From NCBI RefSeq assembly GCF_003668555.1, contig NZ_RCWN01000001.1, forward strand, positions 62,001-126,000: a stretch of DNA of 64,000 nt. Reading direction: 5' to 3'. The notes below the pieces were generated by a model. It saw only the letters and a list, made by a program, of their open reading frames with translations. It had not been told where the DNA came from and did no database searches. Made by a program: the position numbers and the translations under genes. Position 1 is the stretch's first letter; every line of letters begins with the position of its first letter. Below are positions 44,301 through 51,957 of the stretch, piece by piece. Origin of the DNA: Notoacmeibacter ruber (GTDB taxonomy: Bacteria; Pseudomonadota; Alphaproteobacteria; Rhizobiales; Rhizobiaceae).

Positions 44301-44879
44301 ATGACCCTGCGCATTTCCGGCAAACACATGGATATGGGCGATGCCTTCCGTACCCGGATCGAAGACCGTATCTCCGAAGCTCTCGAAAAATATTTCGATG
44401 GCGGTTTCTCCGGTCATGTCACGGTCGACAAGTCAGGCAGCGGCTTTGAATCCGATATCATGATCCATCTCGATACCGGTATGGTCCTGCAGGCCCGTTC
44501 GACCGGACAGGAGCCGCAAGCCTCCTTTGACACGGCGGCCGACAAGATCGAGAAGCGTCTTCGTCGCTACAAGCGCAAGCTCAAAAGCCACCGCGACAAC
44601 AATCAGGATGGTGCCTTCGATGCGGCCTATCGCATCATGAGCGCGGTTCCCGAAGAGCAGGAAGAGGTGGCGGAGGACTATGCGCCCGCTATCGTAGCCG
44701 AATCCTCCATGTCGCTGCGGGTGATGAGTGTCGCGAACGCCGTCGTGGAACTGGACACCAAGGACAGCCCTGTCTTCGTTTTCCGCAACGCATCGAGCGA
44801 CCATGTGAATGTGGTCTACCGGCGCGACGACGGTAATATCGGCTGGATCGATCCGGCTGGCGTCACCACCGCGAACTGA
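44301..44879 (+). CDS. hpf: Ribosome hibernation promoting factor, long form
   Basis: This 192-residue protein inactivates ribosomes in stationary phase. The N-terminal domain (residues 1-100, TLRISGKHMDMGDAFRTRI, KIEKRLRRYKRKLK) binds the 30S tRNA and mRNA sites, and the C-terminal domain (about 130-192, ending DDGNIGWIDPA) dimerises ribosomes into 100S particles. This makes it a long HPF, usual in Alphaproteobacteria, where it was called sigma-54 modulation protein. ACGAGGA precedes the ATG. An FNR/FixK-like palindrome and a hairpin lie upstream. Confidence 0.95.
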   Translation: MTLRISGKHMDMGDAFRTRIEDRISEALEKYFDGGFSGHVTVDKSGSGFESDIMIHLDTGMVLQARSTGQEPQASFDTAADKIEKRLRRYKRKLKSHRDNNQDGAFDAAYRIMSAVPEEQEEVAEDYAPAIVAESSMSLRVMSVANAVVELDTKDSPVFVFRNASSDHVNVVYRRDDGNIGWIDPAGVTTAN

Positions 44880-44946
44880 CCGCTGAACCCAATCTTTGGA
44901 TGGCCCGTCTTCGCCCTCGCGGCGTGAACGGTCCGGAAGGGGCAGG

Positions 44947-45408
44947 ATGGAATTATCCGATCTGCTAAGTGCACGGGCGATTATGCCGGCGCTCAAGGCA
45001 AAATCGAAGAAGCAGCTTCTACAGGCGATGGCAGGCCGCGCAGCGGAACTGACCGGACTGTCGGAGCGTGATATCTTCGACACCGTGCTTCAGCGTGAGC
45101 GTCTGGGGTCGACCGGCGCCGGGAACGGCCTGGCCATTCCGCATGGCAAGCTGAGCGATCTTGGGCGGTTGCAGGGCGTCTTCGCAACTGTCGATCAACC
45201 GGTCGAATTCGATGCGATCGACGAGCAGCCCGTGGATATCGTTTTCATGCTGCTGGCGCCGGAGGATGCCGGCGCGGACCATCTGAAAGCACTGTCGCGT
45301 ATCGCGCGCGTTCTTCGCCGCTCTAGCACGATGCAGCAAATCCGCGGCATGCATGATGCCGCCGCGATCTACGCGATACTGACAGAAAGTGCGCAGGAAG
45401 CGGCCTGA
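44947..45408 (+). CDS. ptsN: Nitrogen regulatory PTS protein EIIA-Ntr
   Basis: This 153-residue EIIA of the nitrogen phosphotransferase system accepts phosphate from NPr and regulates potassium transport, carbon and nitrogen metabolism and stringent signalling. The phosphorylated His is in GLAIPHGKLSDL (about residue 66), preceded by VLQRERLGSTGAGNG. ATG 44947 is supported by GGAAGGGG upstream; a longer frame starting at 44896 lacks a site. It closes the rpoN-hpf-ptsN cluster, and a strong terminator follows. Confidence 0.95.
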   Translation: MELSDLLSARAIMPALKAKSKKQLLQAMAGRAAELTGLSERDIFDTVLQRERLGSTGAGNGLAIPHGKLSDLGRLQGVFATVDQPVEFDAIDEQPVDIVFMLLAPEDAGADHLKALSRIARVLRRSSTMQQIRGMHDAAAIYAILTESAQEAA

Positions 45409-45434
45409 CGGGCGCCCCGACTATGAAATCAAAG

Positions 45435-45475
45435 AAGGCTGCACCGTTTTTTCCGCGGTGCAGCCTTTTCATTTT
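45435..45475. terminator. Bidirectional terminator between ptsN and the DUF1150 gene
   Basis: AAGGCTGCACCG (45435-45446) pairs perfectly with CGGTGCAGCCTT (45456-45467) and is followed by T-rich sequence; the A-rich left flank gives Us on the other strand. It serves two convergent genes. Confidence 0.88.
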
Positions 45476-45491
45476 ATGCGGTCGGCTTGCT

Positions 45492-45746
45492 CTACTGAAG
45501 CGTCACCGCCCGGAGTTCCTTTTCCTCGGCGGCGGCCAGCGCCGTGGATTTCTCGTCGGTCAGCAATATCGGCATGCCATCTGCGGCAAAAAGCGCCCAG
45601 ATGTCGATGCCCGATGGCATCTCTGCGATTCCCGGCCATGCGGCCATGAAATCGTCCGATGATATTTTGCGTATATAGCCGATGGCACCTTCGCCCATAT
45701 GAGCGAACTGTTCGGTAGAAACCTGTGTGTCTAGCATAGCAGTCAT
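45492..45746 (-). CDS. DUF1150 family protein
   Basis: This 84-residue protein belongs to the DUF1150 family, small alphaproteobacterial proteins usually encoded right after an hsp20 gene as here. Key text is YIRKISSDDFMAAWPGI and LWALFAADGMPI-like (IWALFAADGMPILLTDEK). CAGGAGG is well placed before the ATG. Function is unknown; the fixed neighbourhood suggests an accessory role in stress protection. The gap to hsp20 is 122 bases, so a shared transcript is likely but not proven. Confidence 0.88.
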   Translation of the reverse strand: MTAMLDTQVSTEQFAHMGEGAIGYIRKISSDDFMAAWPGIAEMPSGIDIWALFAADGMPILLTDEKSTALAAAEEKELRAVTLQ

Positions 45747-45868
45747 GGTCAGCCTCCTGCTGAGAACAGACCTCCCCTTGCGGGTACAATCGTCCTCTTG
45801 AGCCGTTAATGAAAGGTAACGAATTTTACGATTCTGTTCCGTTTCGAGCCGGAAAGATTGGCAGAGCC

Positions 45869-46294
45869 TTACCCGGCCGTGCGGATATCGATCTTCCGAA
45901 CGAGGCGCTGCGCTTCCGGGCGGTCCAGATCGATGGAGAGCAAGCCGTTTTTCAACTCAGCGCTGAGAACCCGCATACCGTCGGCCAGTACGAAGTTCTT
46001 CTGGAACTGGCGCGCCGCGATGCCGCGGTGAATGTAGTCGCGCTCGCAATCGTCCGATTGCTGCCCCCGTACGATCAACTGGTTCTCTTCCGTCGTCACA
46101 TCCAGATGGGAATCCTCGAACCCCGCCACGGCGAGCGTGATTCGCAACCGAACTGCTTGTCCCTCATCGTCGTGGATGCGTTCGATATTGTAAGGCGGGT
46201 ACCCGTCGGCCGATTTCGCAAGCCGCTCGACGGTTTTTTCCATCTGTTCGAAGCCCAGGAAGAGCGGGCTGGAAAACGGTGTCATCCGTGTCAT
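45869..46294 (-). CDS. Small heat shock protein Hsp20 (IbpA-like)
   Basis: This 141-residue alpha-crystallin chaperone holds unfolding proteins. After MTRMTPFSSPLFLGFEQMEK, the alpha-crystallin domain spans about residues 35-125 with YNIERIHDDEGQAVRLRITL, DVTTEENQLIVRGQQ and the strand-pair GLLSIDLDRP. The ATG at 46294 has GAGGA 7 bases upstream; a frame extending another 59 codons upstream has no homology and would cross the promoter. A sigma-32-type promoter (46361-46389) and a ROSE-like hairpin covering the ribosome site indicate double heat control. Confidence 0.93.
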   Translation of the reverse strand: MTRMTPFSSPLFLGFEQMEKTVERLAKSADGYPPYNIERIHDDEGQAVRLRITLAVAGFEDSHLDVTTEENQLIVRGQQSDDCERDYIHRGIAARQFQKNFVLADGMRVLSAELKNGLLSIDLDRPEAQRLVRKIDIRTAG

Positions 46295-46299
46295 CTCTT

Positions 46300-46318
46300 T
46301 GTCCTCATTCGAGCGACA
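46300..46318 (-). promoter_or_regulatory. ROSE-like RNA thermometer hairpin of hsp20
   Basis: The mRNA reads UGUCGCUCGAAUGAGGACA. UGUC and CUC pair with GAG and GACA, leaving a single bulged G in the UCGCU motif opposite the Shine-Dalgarno GAGGA (46306-46302) and a 4-base loop. A U(U/C)GCU strand with a bulged G opposing the ribosome site is the hallmark of ROSE elements on rhizobial hsp20 genes. A second hairpin with GCCAC/GUGGC lies upstream (46329-46348). Confidence 0.7.
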
Positions 46319-46360
46319 GTTTCTGGAAGCCACCCATTTCGGCGTGGCATCCTCATTTCC

Positions 46361-46389
46361 ATATGGGTTGGGCGGCAGGCCGTTACAAG
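46361..46389 (-). promoter_or_regulatory. Sigma-32 (RpoH) promoter of hsp20
   Basis: On the minus strand CTTGTAA (46389-46383), 14 bases, then ACCCATAT (46368-46361). These differ from the heat-shock consensus CTTGAAA / CCCCATNT by one base each. Transcription would start near 46354, giving a leader of about 60 bases that holds the thermometer. Confidence 0.72.
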
Positions 46390-46428
46390 TTTTTGAAAGG
46401 CGGTACGAAAAGCCGGAGAGCCGCCGTT

Positions 46429-47118
46429 TCAGCCGGCGTGCCGCGCCAGGCATTGGGCGTCGATCGGGCAATCCCGACAGTTAGGCGCGCGCGAGGTGCA
46501 GGTGCGTTTGCCGTGCTGAATGAGCCAGAAATGGCCCTCGTCCAACGCCCAGTCCGGGGCGCGTTCCATGAGATTTTCCGCTGTCTTGTCGGCTGTTCTG
46601 CCCTGCGCCAGACCTGTTCGGTGACAGACGCGATTGACGTGGGTGTCGACCGCGATCGTTGCCTCATCGAAGACGAAATGCATGACGATATCGGCGCACT
46701 TCCTGCCGATTCCGGGCAGACGCATGAGTTCTTTTCGCGTCCGGGGCACCGTCCCCTCGAATTCGTCCAGAAGCGTTTCGCAAAAGGCCCGGATGCGCTT
46801 TGTCTTCATATTGTAGAGACCGGCCGGGCGGATCGCTTCGCGGATATCCTCATCGTGGAGGCGCAGCATCGCAGCCGGTGTTTCCGCGATGTCGAACAGG
46901 GCCTCGGCAGCTTTGGCGGTGTTGGCATCGCGGCTTTGTGCCGAAAGCAGGCACGCTATGGCTGATTGAAAGGGTGTCCGCTGTCCCTTCGGTCCCTTGG
47001 CAGAATGGCTCTTGCCGGGAAGATGTCGGCTGAGAATGCGAAACACCGTCTCGACGTCATTCTTGTCGAGCAGCTTTCCGTGATCTTCGTTGAGCGTGAT
47101 CCGATCGGCCATGCACAT
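46429..47118 (-). CDS. Second endonuclease III-like DNA glycosylase
   Basis: This 229-residue protein is an Nth paralogue of the gene at 37582. The helix-hairpin-helix motif is LPGIGRKCADIVMHFVFDE with catalytic Lys, and the Asp lies in TIAVDTHVNRVCHRTGL. The 4Fe-4S loop C-x6-C-x2-C-x5-C (CTSRAPNCRDCPIDAQC) is complete, so it should be active. It differs clearly from nth 1 in sequence, for example HFWLIQHGKRTC against HWLILHGRYVC, so it is an old duplicate or acquired copy. The hsp20 promoter starts 40 bases past its stop, and an Ada-like gene is next to it. Confidence 0.93.
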   Translation of the reverse strand: MCMADRITLNEDHGKLLDKNDVETVFRILSRHLPGKSHSAKGPKGQRTPFQSAIACLLSAQSRDANTAKAAEALFDIAETPAAMLRLHDEDIREAIRPAGLYNMKTKRIRAFCETLLDEFEGTVPRTRKELMRLPGIGRKCADIVMHFVFDEATIAVDTHVNRVCHRTGLAQGRTADKTAENLMERAPDWALDEGHFWLIQHGKRTCTSRAPNCRDCPIDAQCLARHAG

Positions 47119-47157
47119 TATCTGGCGTTCGGCGCGAAACGGGAAAGGCGCCGGGAT

Positions 47158-48051
47158 TTATCGATCCCGCGACGACAGTCCCGCTTCCCAGCCCAGAATG
47201 GCGCGCTTCCGTGTCAGGCCCCAATGATAGCCGGTCAGCTTGCCGCCGGCTCCGAGTGCGCGGTGGCATGGCACCACGAAGGAAATGGGATTTGCGCCTA
47301 CCGCCGCGCCGACGGCGCGTGATGCCTTCGGAGCGCCGATCGAACGCGCAATCGTGCCATAGGTCGTTCCCTTGCCCGGCTTGAGCCGCAGAAGTTCCTC
47401 CCAAACGCGGATACGAAAATCCGAGCCGATCAGGATGACGCGAAGCGGGCGATCAGCCCGCCACTCGGCAGGGTCGAAGATGCGCTGGACATAGGAAACG
47501 GTCAGCTCATCTTGCCGGCGATAAACGGCGTTCGGCCAGCGGCGGCTCATATCCTGAAAGGTCGCAGCATCACCCGTCTCCTCCGCAAAGGCCAGCCCGC
47601 ACAGCCCTCGCTCCGTAATCATGACGAGGGCGGCGCCGAAGGGGCTTTCGTGCCATCCATAGGTGATCTGGAGGCCTGCCCCTTTCGCCTTCCATTCGCC
47701 CGGGCTCATCGCCTCATGTGTCACGAACAGATCGTGCAGGCGGCCGGGCGAGGAGAGCCCAAGTTCGAGGCTGGCATCGAGAAGGTCCGCCCCTTCGCCG
47801 AGAAGACGGCGCGCATGATCGAGGGTGACGGCCTGAAGAAACGCCTTTGGCGTCAATCCCGCCCAGCGGCGGAAAAGGCGGATAAGACCGTCCGGGGATA
47901 GGCCGGCGAGTGCAGCAAGCTCATCGAGCCCGGGCTGCCTGGCATGGTGTTCGCTGATATGGCCGACGATCCGCTCTATGACGGCGAAATCACTCGCGCC
48001 TGAACATTCGCTCTCTTGCATGGGCCTGAAATCTGCGATCGGTATGTTCAT
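47158..48051 (-). CDS. AraC-type regulator fused to O6-alkylguanine-DNA alkyltransferase (Ada C-half-like)
   Basis: This protein of about 297 residues has a helix-turn-helix AraC domain (about residues 20-115, LDELAALAGLSPDGLIRLFRRW) and a methyltransferase domain with the active-site motif VVPCHRALG near residue 265, after GTTYGTIARSIGAPKASRAVG. It lacks the N-terminal zinc phosphotriester-repair domain of full Ada, so it can repair O6-methylguanine but probably senses methylation differently or not at all. It lies 39 bases upstream of the second Nth homologue on the same strand, making a small base-repair pair. ATG 48021 is an alternative start. Confidence 0.9.
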   Translation of the reverse strand: MNIPIADFRPMQESECSGASDFAVIERIVGHISEHHARQPGLDELAALAGLSPDGLIRLFRRWAGLTPKAFLQAVTLDHARRLLGEGADLLDASLELGLSSPGRLHDLFVTHEAMSPGEWKAKGAGLQITYGWHESPFGAALVMITERGLCGLAFAEETGDAATFQDMSRRWPNAVYRRQDELTVSYVQRIFDPAEWRADRPLRVILIGSDFRIRVWEELLRLKPGKGTTYGTIARSIGAPKASRAVGAAVGANPISFVVPCHRALGAGGKLTGYHWGLTRKRAILGWEAGLSSRDR

Positions 48052-48206
48052 CGTGCTCGGCTCGCTTTTTGCTGTAGCAGAGCTTTGCCCGCAAGACGTG
48101 ACCACCGCCACCCGATTTTCGCAAAGAGGGGATAACCGGCTGGACCCGTTCGGACCGGACGCCTATCTTCCCGATGGACCAAAACCTTCTGTGACGGATT
48201 CCATTT

Positions 48207-48620
48207 ATGATTTCCCGTATTCTGACAGCTGTCATTCTCGTCCCGCTGGCCATCATCCTGGTGGCTCTGGCGGTTGTGAACCGGCAGTCGGTGCCGCTGA
48301 CGCTCGATATTTTCCAGACCGGCAACGAAAATCTGAGCATCGCGCTGCCGCTCTTCATCTGGCTTCTTGCCGCTCTCATCCTCGGAATGGTGATCGGCGG
48401 GGTCGCATCCTGGATTCGGCAGGGTCGCTACCGGCGTCTCGCCAAGAAGCGGAAGCACGAAGTGGAACGGCTGGAGAACGAGATCCCGCCCCGCCAGGAA
48501 AAACCTTACGGCACCCGAGACGACGGAACATGGCCATATGGCCGCGATGACGGCACGGATACGGGCGTCACGGGCACGCAGCTTGCCGGACTGCCATCAC
48601 CCGACACGCATCGCGCGTAA
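48207..48620 (+). CDS. lapA: LapA family (DUF1049) membrane protein
   Basis: This 137-residue protein has two hydrophobic segments (about residues 4-25 and 43-66) joined by NRQSVPLTLDIFQTGNENLS, then a cytoplasmic Arg/Lys/Glu-rich helix (RRLAKKRKHEVERLENEI) and a polar tail. This is the LapA/DUF1049 layout; the E. coli homologue works with LapB in controlling LPS synthesis. In S. meliloti-type genomes it follows ihfB and precedes trpF; here it stands alone between the Ada-like gene and a terminator, so the cluster has been broken. Confidence 0.85.
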   Translation: MISRILTAVILVPLAIILVALAVVNRQSVPLTLDIFQTGNENLSIALPLFIWLLAALILGMVIGGVASWIRQGRYRRLAKKRKHEVERLENEIPPRQEKPYGTRDDGTWPYGRDDGTDTGVTGTQLAGLPSPDTHRA

Positions 48621-48651
48621 CCCGACAGACTTTTCTCGCCGCACATAGAAA

Positions 48652-48680
48652 AAGGCCCGCCAATATTGGCGGGCCTTCCG
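48652..48680. terminator. Bidirectional terminator between lapA and the DUF1236 gene
   Basis: A perfect 26-base palindrome with arms AAGGCCCGCCAAT / ATTGGCGGGCCTT (48652-48677), flanked by As before and Ts after. It separates two convergent genes. Confidence 0.85.
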
Positions 48681-48707
48681 TCCTTTCTTCAGATGGTCTC
48701 TCGTCGC

Positions 48708-49376
48708 TTAGCGAACGACGTAGACAATCTGACGGCTGGACGGTTCGATCAGGACCGGCTGACCATTCACGTAGGCGTACTGGTAGTTATAGTCCGGAAT
48801 TTCACGCAACTGGACTGTGTCCGGCACACCGGCGCCGACGACCACTTCGCCATCCAGATAGACCGGATCCGGCTGGTTTTCGCGAACATAGGTTACGACG
48901 CGATCATCGGGGCTAAGGGCTTCGCCCGTACCGCCGCCAACAGCTGCGCCGGCAACGCCGCCGATCGCTGCGCCGACCGGGCCGCCGATCAGCGCGCCTG
49001 CAACTGCGCCGCCGGTTGCGCCGGTAACCACACCGGTTGCCTCTGCGCCATCATAGGTCTCGACCGGAACGCCGAGGTCCTGGCGGCGCTCAACGACGAC
49101 CACGCGCTCACCTTCATATTCGCTGGTCAGATACTGGGCATAGGACCAGCCGGTGGTTCCATCCATGGTCACCTGGCACCAATTGCCGGTTTCGGTGCAA
49201 CCGCTGACTGTCACCTGACCGTCGGCCGGGATGGCGCCAATCACTTCGAAGTTCGGGCCTGGGCCGGAGCGCACGTTCAGTTCCGTCGTCGCACTGGCGG
49301 TGGTCTGGGCCATGGCGGCACCGGTGAGGGCAACAGCGCCGGCAGTGCCGAGCAGAATGGTTTTCAAATAGGTCAT
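48708..49376 (-). CDS. Exported SH3-like and DUF1236 domain protein
   Basis: This 222-residue protein has a signal peptide (LGTAGAVALTGAAMAQ, cut about residue 23), a bacterial SH3 domain (about 27-90, LNVRSGPGPNFEVIGAIP, GTTGWSYAQYL), a glycine-zipper stretch (about 108-150, many GG/GA pairs) and a C-terminal DUF1236 part (VYLDGEVVVGAGVPDTVQL). Such proteins sit in the envelope, probably touching peptidoglycan or membrane. GGGAG is well spaced before the ATG. A GGAAC-N16-TGTT motif upstream resembles an EcfG general-stress promoter. Confidence 0.88.
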   Translation of the reverse strand: MTYLKTILLGTAGAVALTGAAMAQTTASATTELNVRSGPGPNFEVIGAIPADGQVTVSGCTETGNWCQVTMDGTTGWSYAQYLTSEYEGERVVVVERRQDLGVPVETYDGAEATGVVTGATGGAVAGALIGGPVGAAIGGVAGAAVGGGTGEALSPDDRVVTYVRENQPDPVYLDGEVVVGAGVPDTVQLREIPDYNYQYAYVNGQPVLIEPSSRQIVYVVR

Positions 49377-49423
49377 GCAGTAACTCCCATTAGTAGTTTC
49401 TTGTTTGTCCCTGTCGGTGCAAC

Positions 49424-49448
49424 AACATCGCGCCTGACCATTCGTTCC
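49424..49448 (-). promoter_or_regulatory. Candidate EcfG-type general stress promoter of the DUF1236 gene
   Basis: On the minus strand GGAAC (49448-49444), 16 bases, TGTT (49427-49424). The alphaproteobacterial EcfG consensus is GGAAC-N16/17-CGTT, so one base differs. It is 48 bases upstream of the start codon. Confidence 0.35.
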
Positions 49449-49544
49449 GGCAACGCGAGAAGAACATGCTTTGACCGCAATCTTGCCGCGATTGGCGATG
49501 TCCGGAGATGGGATGTGGGCCGGCCTTGCGTTTGAACGCAGGAC

Positions 49545-49572
49545 GGGCGGGACCGTCGAAACGATCCCGCCC
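49545..49572. terminator. Stem-loop after proX
   Basis: GGGCGGGACCGT and ACGATCCCGCCC pair with one mismatch around CGAA, about 48 bases past the proX stop on the minus strand. No U-run follows, so it may mainly stabilise the 3' end. Confidence 0.5.
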
Positions 49573-49619
49573 GCTCGTTAGTATGTCAGGCGATTATGCT
49601 GCCTGAAAAATCTTGCAGA

Positions 49620-50681
49620 TTATCCGTCGGACTTTTCTTCCGAAGCGTCGCTGCCTTCAGCGGCTGCGCGAGCTTCTTCCAGCCAGCTGTTCCACTCGTC
49701 CTGGTGGGCGTCGATCCACGACTGCGTATGACGCTCAATATCGGCCTCGCTGTCCTGTCCCTCCTGCATCAGAAGGTTTTGGGCGCTGATATCATTCGCC
49801 GGCAGCTTCATCACCTCGAAGAGCTTTGCGGCCGCAGGGTTTTCCTCGGCGAACTCACGATTGGCGATGATGTGCTGGTTGTTCGCCTGGAAGCCGTAGT
49901 TGGAGCCATCCGGAAGCGCGGTGTCGACGTCGCTGCGCTCACCCGGAAGCGAAGAGAACGGCACGTTGAGCCAGGTGACGTCCTTGCCCGGAACCATCAC
50001 GCCCGAAACCCAGTAGGGGGTCCAAGTGTAGTAGAGGACGGATTCGCCCTGTTCGTAGCGGGTGATCGTGTCGGCGATGATCGCCGAATAGGAACCCTGA
50101 TTATGGGTCACCGTATCGCGCAGTTCGAAAGCGTCGAGCTGATGTTCGATCACGCCTTCACAGCCCCAGCCGGGCGTGCAGCCGGCCAGATCGGCCTTTC
50201 CGTCACCGTCATTGTCGAACAGCTTGGCGACCTCCGGATCCTTGAGCTGCTCGATATTGGTGATGTTGTGCTCATCCGCCGTTTTTTTGTCGATCAGGTA
50301 CCCCTGGATCGCGCCTTCGGAATAGACCCCCTCGCGGTAGAGTTTGTCTTCACCGCCGGCCTTTTCGAAAAAGTCGACATGAAGCGGGTTCCAGTGGTCG
50401 GCGAGGAAAGTGCCGTCACCATTGCCGATCGCAACGTGGGCGGCGGCGTATTCGAGTTCGCTGATGTCCTCCACATCATAACCCAATTCTTCCAGCGCCT
50501 TCATGACGAGCATGGTCTGGAACGTTTCTTCGGCGATGGATGATTTCAGCGGCGTGACCGTCACGCCTTCACCCGGCATGGAAGCATCCTGTGCGAAGGC
50601 TGCTCCGGAAACCGATGCCATCGAAATACCGGCAGCAGCTGCAAGAGCCATGATTGTCTTCGTTGAGGTTCTCGTTTTCAT
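49620..50681 (-). CDS. proX: Glycine betaine/proline betaine-binding protein ProX
   Basis: This 353-residue periplasmic protein binds glycine betaine or proline betaine for osmoprotection. A signal peptide ([19 protein letters not shown], cut about residue 30) precedes the mature chain. The text is very close to E. coli ProX as I recall it: [61 protein letters not shown] and [11 protein letters not shown], with the Trp residues of the betaine cage. ATG 50681 follows GGAG by 7 bases. It has an acidic C-terminal tail of about 20 residues beyond the E. coli length. Last gene of proVWX. Confidence 0.95.
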   Translation of the reverse strand: MKTRTSTKTIMALAAAAGISMASVSGAAFAQDASMPGEGVTVTPLKSSIAEETFQTMLVMKALEELGYDVEDISELEYAAAHVAIGNGDGTFLADHWNPLHVDFFEKAGGEDKLYREGVYSEGAIQGYLIDKKTADEHNITNIEQLKDPEVAKLFDNDGDGKADLAGCTPGWGCEGVIEHQLDAFELRDTVTHNQGSYSAIIADTITRYEQGESVLYYTWTPYWVSGVMVPGKDVTWLNVPFSSLPGERSDVDTALPDGSNYGFQANNQHIIANREFAEENPAAAKLFEVMKLPANDISAQNLLMQEGQDSEADIERHTQSWIDAHQDEWNSWLEEARAAAEGSDASEEKSDG

Positions 50682-50732
50682 TGAGATCTCCCTGTTTTGA
50701 TTGTGGTGCGCGAAAAGTATTTTCCGCACAGA

Positions 50733-50751
50733 CAGCCGGCAATTCCGGCTG
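50733..50751 (-). repeat. Short inverted repeat between proW and proX
   Basis: CAGCCGG and CCGGCTG flank a 5-base loop in the 106-base gap between proW and proX. In the mRNA it lies upstream of proX and could protect the proX message or reduce readthrough. Confidence 0.45.
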
Positions 50752-50787
50752 GATGGGGTCCGGCGCGAGAGGCGCCAGAGCCTTTTT

Positions 50788-51957
50788 CTAGGCGGTACTA
50801 TCTGCCTGAGACGTGTTCTTTGAATCATCGTCTGCGGTCTTCGAGCGGCCCTTGATCAGCGACCGGACGAAGCCCGCCGGCCCGCTGTGATGCCATGCGA
50901 CATTGCCCCGTTCGCGGCGCGATTTGCCGAGAGCCTGTGTCATGCGGTCGATCAGGATAGCGAGAATGACGATGCCGACGCCGCCGACCGTCGCGAGGCC
51001 CATATCGAGCCGTCCGATACCGCGCAGGACCATCTGGCCAAGGCCGCCCACCGCGATCATCGATGCGATGACGACCATGGAAAGAGCAAGCATCAGGGTC
51101 TGGTTGACCCCCGCCATGATCGTCGGCATGGCGATCGGCAGTTGCACCTTGAAGAGAAGCTGCCTCTTCGATGCGCCGAAGCTTCGCGCCGCTTCCACCA
51201 GATCTTCGGGTACCTGTCGGATGGCAAGGTTAGTCAACCGGATGAGCGGCGGCAGCGCGAAGATGATGGTCACCACGACGCCCGGCACGTTGCCGATGCC
51301 GAACAACATCACGATCGGCACCAGATAGACGAAGGCCGGCGTTGTCTGCATGGCATCGAGAACCGGGCGGATGCTGCTCGCTGCGCGGTCGTTACGCGCC
51401 AGCCAGATACCCGTCGGAAGGCCGATCACCACGCAGAAAAACACGGAGGTGAAGACGAGCGCGAGCGTCGTCATCGATTCTTCCCACGCACCGATCAGGC
51501 CGACGAAGATCATCGAGATGACGGCACCGATGCCAAGGGCACGGCCCGCGGCCTGCCAGGCAATCAGGCCGATCAGCAGCACCATGATGAGCGGCGGCAC
51601 GCCGAGAAGCGCGGATTCGATAAAGCTCAGAACCGCGTCGACAGGCAGACGTATCGCCTGAAAGACGGGACGCAGATTGGCAACAATCCAGTCGAGAGCG
51701 GTCTCGACCCAGTCGGCGAGGGGAATGACTTCGCCTTCGAACGGATGAGTCCAGTCGAAGCCCGGTGCCTCGGCCGGCGGCGTGCTCAGCCAGTCCGGCA
51801 CGTCGGTACTCTCGCCGGGTGTTGCGGCGTCGCTCCCACCCCATGGGTTCGAGGCGGACGTCGGTCCGCCGCCATCTGCTGCGTTGGGAGCGGATTCAGC
51901 GGGCTCGCTGGATGCCCATGGATTGTCCGCCTGGGCAATCTGATATGCTTTACTCAT
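50788..51957 (-). CDS. proW: Glycine betaine ABC transporter permease ProW
   Basis: This 389-residue permease has a long polar N-terminal tail of about 85 residues (repeats of NPW motifs, Ala/Pro/Ser-rich), like E. coli ProW, and then about seven hydrophobic segments. The segment from about residue 200 holds the EAA loop [20 protein letters not shown], and neighbouring stretches [20 protein letters not shown] and [18 protein letters not shown] match the enteric protein almost residue for residue. A charged C-terminal tail extends past it. The start overlaps proV by 8 bases. Confidence 0.95.
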   Translation of the reverse strand: MSKAYQIAQADNPWASSEPAESAPNAADGGGPTSASNPWGGSDAATPGESTDVPDWLSTPPAEAPGFDWTHPFEGEVIPLADWVETALDWIVANLRPVFQAIRLPVDAVLSFIESALLGVPPLIMVLLIGLIAWQAAGRALGIGAVISMIFVGLIGAWEESMTTLALVFTSVFFCVVIGLPTGIWLARNDRAASSIRPVLDAMQTTPAFVYLVPIVMLFGIGNVPGVVVTIIFALPPLIRLTNLAIRQVPEDLVEAARSFGASKRQLLFKVQLPIAMPTIMAGVNQTLMLALSMVVIASMIAVGGLGQMVLRGIGRLDMGLATVGGVGIVILAILIDRMTQALGKSRRERGNVAWHHSGPAGFVRSLIKGRSKTADDDSKNTSQADSTA

